64,000 nt of DNA, from the NCBI RefSeq assembly GCF_029227915.1, contig NC_079886.1, forward strand, positions 11,369,501 to 11,433,500. The letters are read 5' to 3'. Below are positions 22,401 through 37,400 of this stretch, one piece after another. Under the pieces are notes generated by a model. That model saw nothing but the letters and a program-made list of their open reading frames with translations. It ran no database searches and had not been told where the DNA came from. Each line of letters opens with the position of its first letter. The first letter of the stretch is position 1. The DNA is from Hydractinia symbiolongicarpus. Lineage: Eukaryota; Cnidaria; Hydrozoa; Anthoathecata; Hydractiniidae. The position numbers and the translations under genes are program-made.

Positions 22401-25400
22401 CCTCAATTGCTGTACATCATTAAAACCACAAATTTGCAAAAGGATACTGAACTTTGTATCTTACAGATGGTTTTGACATTTGCTTTATAGACAATTTGGA
22501 GCATGGGAAAAATACACCACTGGTTTTGGAAGTAAAATGTTGGAAAAGGTAACAGCCCACAAAATATTTTTATTTGGTAGATTAACTATAAAAATATATG
22601 TTATGACAAATCTTTAATCTTTTAATACATACTATTTCAAATTTGCAACAGTTGTAATTGTGGGGACAAAAATTTTCTACATAAGAGAAACATTGTTATG
22701 TACATCAAGGCTAAATCTGTGTTAATATACTGCCTTGTGCAATTTTCTGTTATTCAGGACAAAGGTTTAATATTGTGGAGAATTTAAAAAGATGAGATTT
22801 TTATGAATATACAGTTACGTATGTTCGATGCATGACCCTTTCTTCTGTCATAAGCAAATTGGATACTTAGAATGTTTTATATGGCTGTTATTTTTAATTA
22901 AAGTTTCAATTTTAATCATGTATATTCAAAAACATTTTTTTAGATGGGATACAAAGGAAAAGGTCTTGGAAAAACTGGTGAAGTATGCTAAAAAAATTAT
23001 TTATTACCACAACAACTAAAAGTCATCGGTCCTCCCAACTTTTGAGGAGAAATTTTAGGAACTTATGAAATTGCCAGGTCAAATTTTACAAATTCCAGTG
23101 TTTAAAAAAGAAAACCAAAGAAAGGTTTGAATAATATCAAACTCCAGAATTTTGCCTTTACAAAAAAAATCGAGAAATGTTCACACTGCTTAGTCTCTTA
23201 TTTTTTTTATTATATATTTTTTCCAGGGTATAGTTGAACCTGTTCAAGCATTTAAGCGAGGAGGAAGAGCTGCAATAGGTGCTTATGGTACAGAAAAGCC
23301 AGCTGGATCTGATGTAAGTAATTTGTTGTTTGGTTTGTCCTAACCACCTAAATGTTAAAACAATGATTTTCGAATTATGTATTTTTATTACAACAACTTT
23401 TCTGTTTGAAATTATTGGATCTGTACCAGGATTTGGTGACATTCTTAATTTAAAAGTCAAGCCTCATATATTTATGATAATGCACTTTCTGGTTTTGTAC
23501 AATCTATGTAACCTTTATAGAGAAACCTAAATTCTTGCTTCTAGGCTTATAATTTAAAACAAAAATTAAAATATTTCTATGCAGTCACTCACAATTTCTT
23601 GTTTTCTTGTAAGCTTCAATGCATGTACCTTACACAATTCAACTATATAATTGGGTGCTTAACCCCAACTGCATATCACAAGATAAAAAGCTTGACTGCC
23701 TTTTATTTTTTGTAAATCTCTTCAATTTGCTGGATTAATGCTATTTTTATTTATCTGAAATTCTTATAATATTTTAATCAAACTAACTTGTGCAACTTCT
23801 CAATTTTAGAATATGCTTTGAAATAGCAGGCCGTAATTCACAATTTGCAAATCGAAATGTTGCAAATCATTCTAGAAAGAAAATGTATAGACTGGGAATT
23901 CCAATTTTTGATCTTTTTTGTATCATCTATTTCTATAATAGTTTCAACAAAATACCATTAACAAGTTATCAATGGCATATGGCTTATGGTTGCTTCCAAA
24001 ACACATCTGATAGATTTTTCTCTACAGTCGGCAAATTTGTGTGAACTGAGTTTTTATATTTCAACTTTTAACCCTAACGTACTTAGACACCAGTTTCTCT
24101 TTCAAACAGAAAAATGCAAGTAGGCATGAATAAAGCGTTAATAGGGAAAGGCCTTGAAATTACAGAGGGTAAAAAAGGGTGGGATGGGCATTAAATGAAT
24201 CAAAAAAGTTTTTTATGTTCATATTCTGAATAAAAACTCGTTTGTTAACCCCCTTATGTTAATATTGGTGAACTATTTATAATTATGACTATCAACATGG
24301 AGGAAAATAATAGTAATTTTGCATTCTTTAATTTTTGAAATTTTTCTGACAGTGTGGATAATGAAGATCACATTTTTATATGTTGTAAATTTATGTCTCC
24401 TTGTTACACATACTGTTTTAAACAAATGTTTATATTTTTAGCCTGTATATGACACTGACGAAGAGGAAGAAAAAGAAATTAAAAAAGAGATAGAAAAGCT
24501 TCATCAATGGAAAAAAACAGGCCAGGTCATTGTCTTTTTTTTTTACTAGCAGCAATTATTAAGTTATCTATTTCTATAATAATACCCAAAATTTGTTTGT
24601 CTGCCAAAACCGGACCATGCTAAACCGCACAGGAAATCTTTAAACTACAAATAACAGATGTGATATATTTTTATCAACTTTGCTGTAACAGACAATTTTT
24701 GTGTACTTTCCACAGACTAGTATTTAAGTTTGCTTATTTCACAAGTGCTAGAATTTTTTTAGTACTAACCCCGTGTTTTGCTTGCAAAAAATTCTTTCTA
24801 GTAAAAAAAAGATATCGATTTTCTTTTTTGTGGTGCAGTAGCGGAGTTAGATCATCAACAAGGAAAACAATCGTATGCAAGGCAGTCAAGTCAAAAACAT
24901 TTATTGAGGCAAATACAGCATGTTTCAGTACTTCCAGGAGCGATAAAATATCTATTTCTGTTTAAAGCTATAAAATGGTGATGAACTAACTTTCAAGCGT
25001 AGATAGGGTTGATAAATGTTATTGCTTGTTGTTTGTAACAAAGTGTTTGTTGTAGGAAGTAAAGAAACCAAAATACGTATACAAAACAGCAGAAGAAGTG
25101 AAGGTACAGGAATTTGTTTTAAAAATGCTTTTAGTTAAAAAGTCATTAAAAATATTTTTTTCGACTCGGACTACATGGTTGGAAGTAAGACACTTGTACA
25201 CTTGTGTACAACCCAATGCCCAGATATCCTTTTCTTTTCTATAAATTGCAATGAGAGACATCACTTCTGAGTATTATCTTTGTGATTATTTTTAAGGTGA
25301 ATCTGGTTAGCCTAAATTATGCAGGCCTTTCTAAATATTGACTTGTCAAGCTTAAGATTCAAAAAATCACACAACATCATAAGTATAGACAGTTAAGTAA

Positions 25401-28400
25401 TGTTGTAAATTGCATTGGGTGCCCAAAAACACTAGGCGTATATGTGTGGGTGTATGACGGATATTTTTTTTTCTTATAAAAAATCATTTTTTAGATAGTA
25501 ATTATCCATAAAAGTTTCAACGGTTTGCTATTATAACCTGTATCTTTAGAAAAGTGGTTCAGCCAAGAAGCTTGCTCCACTACTTTCTCACAGCAATGTT
25601 AAGGTAATACATTCACTTATAAAAAAACACAATGATACATAACACAATTTTCATTACGCAAGTTATATGCTGTTAGTATTATTAAACAAAACCTGGAAAC
25701 GTTATTATGTTGTCTCATAGTTGTTTAGTTTTTCCCCCCTCCCCCTCCCTCCTTTATCATCTAAATAATTTCCAAATTGTTTTTGTAGATAGTTGACATG
25801 ACTGGTCCTCAAACAAAAGTTCTTCAAGGTTATGGTTCATTAGGCCATCAACATGCAAAACCTGATGAAGCAGAGAAACATCCTGGTAACACTTACACTT
25901 CTGTCTGTCTGTTCTCCTTTATTATGGACAAATTCCCAATTGAAAATACCAGTTGACTTTTTCAAGCATTTCTAATAACTAATAATTAATCTATCCTGTT
26001 ATCTAGTTCATATTTTTATTTCTTAAAACCTCTCTGAAAGCTAAAAATTCATTTATTGCTTATGCATTTTTATTTTTTATTGGTTGAAGCATGAAACAAT
26101 GAAATGATTTAAATTTATTGCTTTGATCATTCTTTGGTAGATATTACAATAATTAGTGTCAAGAGAAATGTTCTGAACATTCAAAATTTTTCCTTTGACA
26201 GGCTCAGTTGGAGAATAATGGCCCTAAATTGGAATTTCTTTACTTTTATATTGACTTAAAGATAAAACCTACTACTAGCCTGTATTTATTTTATTTTCTC
26301 TTTTAGGTATAATAGAAGATGATAAGAAAGCCTTCGATATTCCTGAACTTGTTTACAATTTAAATTTACTTGTTGACCTAGCAGAATCAGAGATTATCAA
26401 TATAGATCGCCAGTAAATTCCTACATTTTATTTTTAAATAAACGCATGTTTTGATTTTGTTAAGTTCCTTTCCTATATTTTTTTTTTCTCCTAGACAGCG
26501 ATTTGAAAATGATAATGTTGTCAATATGACACACGAGTTGGTAAGACTTGAAAAAGTTTGCATTGAAGAAGAAAATGAAATCAATAATTTGGAACATGTG
26601 TGCAAAATAATAGATCGGTAGGAAAGAATTTTTTCATTTATATTTCGACCCCCCTCATTCCCCATTGTAGGTGTCACCAATTAAGTTTTTATATTTGTTG
26701 TGCCATGACAAATTTAATATGAAATTATGGCTATGTATGGGGAATAAAATGACAAACTAACAAATGTCAACCGCAAAATAAATAAAAAAATCTTTACTCC
26801 ATTTTTTAAAAAGGTTTATTTACAAATTTCCATGCATTCCCCTCAATTATTTTTCATTCCTCCCAAAAAAAGGTCAATAAGGGCAATTTTGTAATGATCC
26901 AGTTAGTGTTGGGGTACGGGTGGTTTACACTATGTGTTTAATTGTATTGCAGCTTTACCTGACAGTGAGGGACGTAAATCATGAACAAGATACAGAAACC
27001 TTATATTTATTTAAATAAATCATTTATTTAAGCCGGGTTCCCAGTGATGACATAAGTATAAGCATAAATAATGTACGCATACCCAGTACATGAATAAGTG
27101 AGGTGACAGTGTTCACGCCTATTTTTTATATTTATTTATTATCAATATTTATACAGAATATACATTTCAGAAAAATCCTGCTTTACAAATGTGACCTGTT
27201 AAAAAAACACTAAAACTGTACTGTAGATAGTTTCAGCGAATGGAGATTGTTTCGTGTTACCCTTCCATGATTGAAAAGTTGGAAGTAATTGTAGAAATTC
27301 GAACATGTTCTACCATGAAAACATTTTCGTACAATTACACGCATTTCTGCATTTCTTTGTATGGTATTATAAATGTGTTGTTAATTATCCTTCTTGTCTC
27401 ACACAAATTTAGATTGATGATACAATTGAAAATGATTATAGGTGTAACCATCGTTTTGTAAACTTTCTCCGCAATTGTGTCATCCATTTGTGGTCGTAGT
27501 TTTGATAGTAAACAGAGTCTTCTAAAAGCTTTTTTGTAGGCGAAATCAAAGCTGGTGTTGAGAGTCATTTTTGCATCTACAATTGATCCCAGTTATTTAT
27601 AACATTTCGTTTCTTTGATTTTTACGCAACTGTATGTTAAGGATATCTTTTCCCATAGAGATATTATTAAATTAATTAAATTATTATTAATTAATTTATT
27701 TCCCTCAGCATTTTTCAACCTTTTACTCTTTCCAAAAAGCATCCATTGAAGTTTATGCTTCTACAAATCGGAGTTCCCGATTCGAAACCCTTTCCAGGAT
27801 AACAAAATCTTCACTGGAGAAATAGATTGCTGTGTCGTCCGCAAATTAAATGCAAATTGATAGCTTCAAGTAAAACGCTATGAAACTTGTAGAATATTAG
27901 AAATAATAGCAATCCGAGTATGGACTCTTGAGGATCGCCACACATAACTGGCTGTGCATCATTTTTTATGTTATCAACGACTACTTCCTGCTTTTTGCCT
28001 GTGAACCAAGCTAGTCTGTAACCAAGCTAGTCTGTAAACAAGCTAGTCTGTAACCAAGCTAGTCTGTAAACAAGCTAGTCTGTAAACAAGCTAGTTTATT
28101 ACTATGTATAACATAAACATAACATTTAGCAAAAGGTGGAGAGAGGATTTTTGCTCAAAAAAAGTAAAAAAGTATAGTTTTTTTTCTTGTTTTTCAGTTC
28201 TGCATTTGAAAATAATTGTTAATAATGTGACATTTGAAAATAATTGTCAATAATGTGACATTTGAAAATAATTGTTAATAATGTGACATTTGAAAATAAT
28301 TGTTAATAATGTGACATTTGAAAATAATTGTCAATAATGTGACATTTGAAAATAATTGTCAATAATGTGACATTTGAAAATAATTGTCTATAATGTGACA

Positions 28401-31400
28401 TTTGAAATTAATTGTCAATAATGTGACATTTGAAATTAATTGTCAATAATGTGACATTTGAAAATAATTGTCAATAATGTGACATTTGAAAATAATTGTT
28501 AATAATGTGACATTTGAAAATAATTGTCAATAATGTGACATTTGAAAATAATTGTCAATAATGTGACATTTGAAAATAATTGTCAATAATGTGACATTTG
28601 AAAATAATTGTCTATAATGTGACATTTGAAAATAATTGTCAATAATGTGACATTTGAAAATAATTGTCAATAATGTGACATTTGAAAATAATTGTCAATA
28701 ATGTGACATTTGAAATTAATTGTCAATTTGAAAATAATTGTTAATAATGTGACATTTGAAAATAATTGTTAATAATGTGACATTTGCAAATAATTGTCTA
28801 TAATGTGACATTTGAAATTAATTGTCAATAATGTGACATTTGAAAATAATTGTCAATAATGTGACATTTGAAAATAATTGTCAATAATGTGACATTTGAA
28901 AATAATTGTTAATAATGTGACATTTGAAAATAATTGTCAATAATGTGACATTTGAAAATAATTGTCAATAATGTGACATTTGAAAATAATTGTCTATAAT
29001 GTGACATTTGAAAATAATTGTCAATAATGTGACATTTGAAATTAATTGTCAATAATGTGACATTTGAAAATAATTGTCTATAATGTGACATTTGAAAATA
29101 ATTGTCAATAATGTGACATTTGAAAATAATTGTTAATAATGTGACATTTGAAAATAATTGTCAATAATGTGACATTTGAAAATAATTGTCAATAATGTGA
29201 CATTTGAAAATAATTATCAATAATGTGACATTTGAAAATAATTGTTAATAATGTGACATTTGAAAATAATTGTTAATAATGTGACATTTGAAAATAATTG
29301 TCAATAATGTGACATTTGAAAATAATTGTCAATAATGTGACATTTGAAATTAATTGTCAATAATGTGACATTTAAAATTAATTGTCAATAATGTGACATT
29401 TAAAAATAATTGTCAATAATGTGACATTTCAAAATAATTGTCAATAATGTGACATTTGAAAATAATTGTCTATAATGTGACATTTAAAAATAATTGTCAA
29501 TAATGTGACATTTAAAAATAATTGTCAATAATGTGACATTTAAAAATAATTGTCAATAATGTGACATTTAAAAATAATTGTCAATAATGTGACATTTGAA
29601 AATAATTGTCTATAATGTGACATTTAAAAATAATTGTCAATAATGTGACATTTAAAAATAATTGTCAATAATGTGACATTTAAAAATAATTGTCAATAAT
29701 GTGACATTTAAAAATAATTGTCAATAATGTGACATTTAAAAATAATTGTCTATAATGTGACATTTGCAAATAATTGTCTATAATGTGACATTTGAAATTA
29801 ATTGTCAATAATGTGACATTTGAAAATAATTGTCAATAATGTGACATTTGAAAATAATTGTCAATAATGTGACATTTGAAAATAATTGTTAATAATGTGA
29901 CATTTGAAAATAATTGTCAATAATGTGACATTTGAAAATAATTGTCAATAATGTGACATTTGAAATTAATTGTCAATAATGTGACATTTGCAAATAATTG
30001 TCTATAATGTGACATTTGAAAATAATTGTCAATAATGTGACATTTGAAATTAATTGTCAATAATGTGACATTTGAAAATAATTGTCAATAATGTGACATT
30101 TGAAAATAATTGTCAATAATGTGACATTTGCAAATAATTGTCTATAATGTGACATTTGAAAATAATTGTTAATAATGTGACATTTGAAAAATCGTTTAAT
30201 AATGCATTTAGCTGCAAAGCTGGTCTCCAACCGGACAAAGACGAAGCGTTGACACTGAAAGGATTAATACAGTGCTTTCAAACTTTACAAGAAAATTATT
30301 ATGAAGAGTACAAGGTTATTTTTTTAGTTGATGTTATTTTTGTTACACTGTTTCTGTTAAATACTAAGCGGACCTTCTCCATGTTTGATATTTTTGGGCA
30401 GGTGGGATGGTTGCCTCACCACCAGGGTAAGTCCTTAGAGCAATAAAAAGGCACATCATGGCTTCTAATAATGCTGTTTCCAAGCATGGGACTAGTATTT
30501 TAACTAACTAAAGTCTTTTGATTAAGTTTTTTAATTAACACTGCTGCGCTGTGTGACGTCACCTTGTGCGATTATACCTTTTGTCATGTGACTGTATTTT
30601 TTAAATTGAAGTTAGGATCATTTCATCTTACTCATATAGCTTTAATGTGTTTCTACAATCAGCATAACGTAAGCATACTCTAACCTTAATTTTTTTTTTC
30701 ATTTGCTTACCAAAAAACATATGTATTTTATGTTTGTACTGAGCAATATCGACTATTAAAAAAAGTTTCTCTTGAGAAGTGTTTTATTGCTATTTTTCCA
30801 ACCTCTTGCTTACATCAATATTTGACAAAATATTTCAATTGTTTGAAGCAATACAAACTGAACACATTAATTGATTTTCAAATCCATTGATGCATCAACT
30901 TTGTTGTTCAACTTTATAGCTTTATGGATTGGAGAAACTTGTAATCCCGCTTGGATTTCCCTTGCTCTCTCGACATTTTTCAGCATGGCATCCATTCATT
31001 AATCCAACATATGGAATTGATGTCGTGAAATTGTGGAAGAATGTATTGGAAGAGGATAAACAGAATACAAACTTCAATTCTGAAGAACAGAGAAGGTAAT
31101 GATTTTGTAATAATACTTTTCCTTTGCACAACTTCTATTTTATTAGGAGTTCAAAAATGTGAGGGTGACAAACGTTTTTCCCTTACGCACTCCATCCTCT
31201 ATCTATGCACAATTTTATTAACAATTGAATGGTGTAAATAAGGTTAAAGGTTCCAATCCTCTCTCTGGTGAACGTTGTACATGTTTTTTTTCTTCTATCA
31301 CGTGACTAGATTGCATTTTACACTTTTGAATCAGTGGTAAACTTGTGGGTTTGGCGGATATTTTTTTTTCTGTCAACCATTTTTTATTAATTATTTAAAA

Positions 31401-34400
31401 AGCTAGGTCGGTTATTTCTATGGTGATATTACATCTCTTTTTGAAGCTAATTGTGATTTCTGCCAAAAAAGACTTGAATTAAAAATTAAGAATTTTTTTT
31501 TTCATTTTATTTTCTAACGAATTTTTTTTTTGAAATTTCGAAACGCTGTAAGCGTTTGTTTTGTGTGTTTACGAACTTAACTCAACACTTCAGGAATTTT
31601 AAATCGTTTCAATTTCATTTCATTTACAAAACTATAAATGACTCATTAATTACTGAATTAAGAAAAAACGTAAATGAGCCTTTATGTAAAGGTGTTTTCG
31701 TCCAATCCAGTCTTCATAAGATTGCAAACCAACTACTTTCCAACCCTGGTTGCAAGAAGTCCTGTGTTATCAAACATGAAGACTAATATATTTCTTTCTG
31801 AAAGTCAAAAGGCATAAAATTGTGTTGGGGGAATATATCTTTGTCAAAAATCTCAAGATTTCTGTTGTGGTGCTGGATAATTTCTTTGAAAAAAGACAAA
31901 AATAATGATGGAAAACGAATAGCATGTACAGACCTATAAATATAAGAGATTTACAAATATTTACCTGTTTTTTTTTTAGCTTAAAATGATTTGAGAAATG
32001 TAAGCTTTAACTTCCTTGACCATATTTTTGACCTTATTTACTTGTTTTTGAACGAGGTACTTAATAAGTGCAGTTAACGGCATGTATTCAACGACATAGT
32101 TAATAGAATCTGATCTTATTATTTTAAGGTAGAAAAAAACAGGGAAAAATTTTCCTATTTTAAATTCACGGAGTGTGGAATATATTCAGAATGGACTGCC
32201 CTTCACATCTCTGAAATCTCAAAATCATAGTTGCCTATTTCATCACAAACAAAGCAAATATGTTTAAGTATATTTACAAGTGTATTTACAATTTTTATCT
32301 CCTGGCATGTTTGTAACATATTTCCACGGCATATGATTTTTCAATGTTTTCTTTTACATCAATCTCAGCTAACCTCATTTCTGTCTGAATTCGCGTCTCC
32401 AACTTTCCCTTTCTTTCGCATTACCAAACTAAAAAGTTTACGTATATGCCGTTTGCAAAACTTGCACGCATCATTGTTAGTGATAATGAACGTGAACGCA
32501 TACACCGTACAGCTGCTGTTGGAAAATATAAAACCGAATAGAACGAGGAAGGAAAGCCCTTGCTTTGTGTTCGACGTTGTTTGTTCGATGAGCTCTAACA
32601 AAAAGGCTGGTGCGTTGAACAAAGCTATCGTCACTAGAAAGATTGAACAGAGTTTGTTCAGTTCTTTGTTGACATACTGCAGATTCTCGTCGTCCGTTTG
32701 TTTGTATTTTTTGTAGAGAACAGCGGATTTAAAATGTAACGAGGTTACCATTATGAATAAAACAACATCAACTGGTATTGCGATGGAGGTATACGCTTTC
32801 GCTATGTTAACTGCAGCTGCTATCCCGAGTGATATTGTCTGCATGAAAGCGACTATGGTCACATACGCCACATAGAGAGGAATTTTGTTCGATTTCATCT
32901 TCTCGTGGTACTCCTCCACGAACTTGATGCGAATATGGTTATCATAAACCATAATCATAATTATGTAGATGGAAATCAAGCGGAAGAAAAACATAGCCAG
33001 TGCTGTTTGAATGTTGACAGCACAGTGATGTACCTTGTACCCGTTGTCGTAAAAATGATAAAGCATGTAGGGCTGTGTGACCAATGCTACCAACATGTTG
33101 GACACGCTGAGGTAAAGCATGGTGCGTGTGGCACGTTTTTTAAACATTCCAGTTTTGAAGACTGTAAAGATAACGATCAAATTGGAGAAGAGATTGAATA
33201 GCATAACTGTAGTTTCCATTATATAGATGGTGTTTTTTTGGTGCATTGATAGCGCTTCCACCAAACGATGATACGATCGGCAGTATTCGCTGTTGTTCAT
33301 CATGTTGTTCTGTTCTTGTGTTTGTGTATTCTAGCTGGAGATTTTTGGTTTGTTTTTTAATGAACTCACTTTCGTCTTTCGCAGCAATGAGAAAACGTGT
33401 TAAATTTTGTTGTGTCTTTCGCATATCACTTTATCGTTTTAAAATTTTCTTTTTTTTCTTTTTTTGTTTTCTATAGTGTTGCCATGGGAATGTGTTTCAT
33501 CTTCTTGTTTAATTCACAAATAATCTCTATTCAAGTTTCAAATTCTTGTTGAGAGGATTCGAATGTTAAATAAAAATCAATTAACCATTCACGACGTTGA
33601 ATAATTTAAGACTACAGTGAGTTTTCCACAGGTACTTATGGTTGAGCAAAATGTAATGCAATAGTGAGGTGTCTGTCCATTCAACGTTGTTTTCCTCTTT
33701 AAAGTTTTTTTAACGCTGCTATTTTGCTAGCCTCGTTCTGTTCATTTAAAATTTTCGTGCTAATATTTTTATCTTTTTTTTCCATGGCAGTGCAAATATA
33801 ATATGCATGTACATGTAGAAAGAAATATTTGTAAAAAATGTAATTCCTGTTTTTCATAAATAAATAATAAAAGAGGGAACTTAAGATAGTGTATTGCGCC
33901 GTTTTTTAAATAAGTTTTCTAAAAATAAGATGAAATATACACAGATTATATATAAAAATACGTTTCCCAAGTCGGTCCTTATAAATTTACAGCTTAAATA
34001 CATTCTCAAATCAAATGCTCAGAAATTCAAGCATTCAAGAACTTGCTACCTTTGACCACGGAGTATAGTTTAAAAAATGTAATGTCCCTTTGTTGAAAAA
34101 AAATTGAAAAATATTCGCGTATTCGTGACCATCGTTCATACAAGATAGCAGCTTTTAATTGTTCCAATGTTAATGTGTCAAGTATAACACAAAGGGTACG
34201 ACAACCCATCTCATGCTGACGCATAACATGGTTGTCCTGCAGCGATGGTAACGGCACTTTTTTAATATGTGGACTGTGAACCACCGACCACGTGATCATG
34301 AACTACCGGTCCACCTGGCCACATAAAACAAATAACATCCTTAAGGAATATTTTATGGATCATTATTTTAAATTTGAACCGTAATCCCAAAGGTATTTAA

Positions 34401-37400
34401 ACCTGTTCCCTTGAAGGAGTATATTCTTGTTCATGGTTGTGTCACGTTGGTCATGGTTGTGTCACGTTGGGGCGAGACAATCGAACGCTGTACTTGCTAA
34501 TAAACTTACACTACGTTATAGTATGGGACCTTTCGAACGGCTGATCTGGGAAGTTTGGATGCCTCACTTGAGAACTGCAATCAGGTATGTTAATAACTTT
34601 TAGCCTAGGGGTGGACAAGAAAATGCTGATGTCATTTTTCTTTTTATACACTCCATTGTATTGTTGTCGATGTTAGTGTATTGTTGCAAGACCGTCTGTT
34701 TTTTTGTTTTGTTTTGTTTTATTTCATTTTTTTCCCAAGAACCCTAACTTTGTTGTTTTTCGCCGACAATCTTTTGACTTTAAACCCGATTTCTGGCCGC
34801 TTACTACTTCAAGGTTGGTCAACCTGAGAACTAACATTTAGTTCTCTCTAATATGAGCCTTTATTTTGATATCTAAGAAATAAGTGGTCACGTGTTGAGC
34901 TAGTAGATGGTAGTTCGGCATTTGGCCCGTATTGAGACGTCACTTGGCGTACTTCGAAGTGTAATAGTCAATAACCAATAATTTATTAGCAAAAATTTAG
35001 ATGCAGCGATAGAAACAAAGTAACAAACTACATCACATATTTAAGAAGCTAAACTCAAATGACGCCGTAAAACAATTAAAAGTTGTGAAGTTGTTATTTT
35101 AAGAATATAAGAAAAAAAACATTCTAATGAAGTTCTATCTTCATCCACCACAAAAAAGTGCTCTCGTTTGCTACTTAAATACACTTAAAATTTTCGTCAT
35201 ATCATACTCTTTTTTATCGTCATCGAAATAAATAACAAGTGAAGCTGTTTTTTTAATAACTCCTTTTACCTAATTTGCATGATACTTACAAAACTTCGGA
35301 ATTAAATATTAGATATTATTCTACCAAATTTTAAAGTAGACCTGACAGAAACTTGATATTGGATATTTACACGAAACTATAATCTTCATAAAATTAGTTC
35401 TTTCGATGATTCCCGTGATTTTTCCATTTACGATATGTAAAAATTGGAAGATCTTAAGTAACTCTTTTTTAAAAAATTTGTCCTAGAACTTAACGTGAAT
35501 TTAAGAGCAGACAGTTTTTATTGAACAAATTTCAAACTTCTGTTGGCGTCATAGAAGCAAAATTTTATTGCGAACATTTTGTTTTTTTGTATGCCATACT
35601 ACAGTAAAAAAATAAGGAGAACTGGAAAATAAATTGTTTTGTTTTTTTACATCTTTTTAGCCAGTGGATTCCGAAAGAATCTGAGAAGTTGATTGAAGTT
35701 ATGGAGGCCTGGGTACAACTTTTACCTGACTGGGTAACTGCGAATATTCTAGATCAACTTATTCTGCCGAAACTACAGGTAAGTGTGACGTCATTTTTTG
35801 TTGGTCAGTGTAAGTGCTGAACAAATAGCTGGTCTATTATTATTATTTTTGATTTATTTATTTTTTTAGCGCGAGTGTTGTTTTGCTAATAAAAGAAGTT
35901 TAATGGTAACCACAAGCCTGAAAAATCCAAAATAAATAAATTTAACATTTAATTTTTTTTACAAATCTTGTGGAAGGAATTTCCTTAAAAACTACATAAA
36001 AATTTACAATTAGTAAAGTCCTGGAATTCCTAGAAATATGGCAGGGTTAGCCATTTTGTTTTGGAATTGGCCTGGAATCTCGGGGTTTAGGTTTTCTGTG
36101 GTGACTATGAAGAAATTATATTTTTCTTTTTTAAACATATGGAAAATATACATAAGAATATTAAAAAAAGATAAAAAGGTTAAGATTTTAGCAAACAGCA
36201 CGAAACTGCAATATTGCAAACTTTTGAAGTTCTTTTTATTCATGATATTAGCACAGAGCTGTTGAAAAATAAAACGTTTTAATTTGTAACGTTGTAATAT
36301 GTATTCCCTTGTATCAATTTACATGCTTTTTTTTAAATCTTCGTCTCTCACAAAATCAACTCGTGTATTTTTTCTCAGGCTGCTGTAGAAGGTTGGAATC
36401 CACTGACGGATCCAACTCCTATTCATTCATGGCTTCATCCATGGTTACCTCTCATGCGTAAGTTAATGTCCAAGAATACACTCACCGTTTTTTAGTTCGT
36501 GCAGATTTGGCTTCCTATGATACAAATTATTTCCTTCAAAAGCGATCATGGTCGCAGCTCCCAAGATTTCAACGTCGGTGCTCAATATGCTTAGTATCCA
36601 TCATACTAAATTTAATATCAAGAAAATAGGTTAAATAAGATCACGTGTTTACAATATATCTCTGTTTATCTCTTTCTCTCTATTACCTATCATAACTCTT
36701 GTGTCATCAAAATCGTCCCTCTTCTTCTGCCCAAGTCCTCTCCATCGTCGATGTCTTTACGACATTACATCTTCCCCTTCGCTAGACGATATGCACGTAG
36801 TCCGTATCTAAATGTAACAAAACAACAGCAGGCAACGTTCATATAAAATGTCAGGGGTTTTGACTGCTGAACTAACTTTCTTTAACATAATGTCTTATAT
36901 GGTCCTAATATTTACACATGGATAGTGTTCAGTATTTCCTCCACTGGTGAACTGGTTTTCTTGATCTGGTGGGATAAATTTGCGATTTTGGTTGGGCGGT
37001 GTATAGTTTCTGAATGGAGGTTTGTTTGCGGGTTGCGATACTGGAAGTTGTGGCTCTATGGCGATGTCTTCCTCCTCCTTTACAATGATAGGAGTTGGTG
37101 CAGTTGTCGGGATACTTTTAAAATGAGAAATGTTTCTTGTGATGTTGGATGAGTCAATTTCCGATTGAGCGGTAACCATTGTGTCATTTATTTTCGTAAC
37201 TCTGTAAGGTTGTATGCTGTAAGGAGTGGAAAGCTTATTGTACTTCAGTTGCTTGACAATGACACGGTCTCCTTCATATAACGATGGTTCTTTCGTATGT
37301 CGACGTTCATCTGCGTACTGTTTGTTCTTTATTTTGGCCGCCTTGTCATTGTCAGGGGCTATTTGTTGCTGGTTTTCGTATGTTAGTTTGTTGTCTATTG

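Larger units (their letters stand above)
26618..30211 (+). other. TFIP11 intron 12, filled by repeats
   Basis: The 3.6-kb intron has about 0.6 kb of plain sequence, then an antisense LINE fragment, six copies of a 16-bp repeat, a T-rich stretch ending in TTTTCAG at 28191-28197, and the 28-bp array that leads directly into the acceptor CATTTAG at 30205-30211. Confidence 0.8.

Noticed and set aside
24660-24965. 101-codon frame in TFIP11 intron 7
   Set aside because: Phe/Lys-rich, no domain, and it would disrupt the clear exon 7-8 splice.
28191-28202. TTTTCAG as the real acceptor for TFIP11 exon 13
   Set aside because: Reading on from it hits a stop within eight codons. The acceptor at 30211 keeps phase and aligns with the family protein without an insertion.
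28909-29091. Minus-strand open frame of 60 codons with a 28-residue periodicity
   Set aside because: It lies wholly inside the 28-bp minisatellite. Three units make a multiple of three, so the frame is a by-product of the repeat.
28203-30190. CRISPR or coding repeat protein from the 28-bp array
   Set aside because: Units are contiguous with no unique spacers, and stops occur in the sense frames. It is a minisatellite in an intron.
31556-31786. 76-codon frame in TFIP11 intron 14
   Set aside because: No recognisable family. The composition is compatible with chance or an unidentifiable transposon scrap.
34027-34299. Minus-strand 90-codon frame near TFIP11 exon 15
   Set aside because: No motif recognised and no start or splice evidence. 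Could be a decayed element but cannot be supported.
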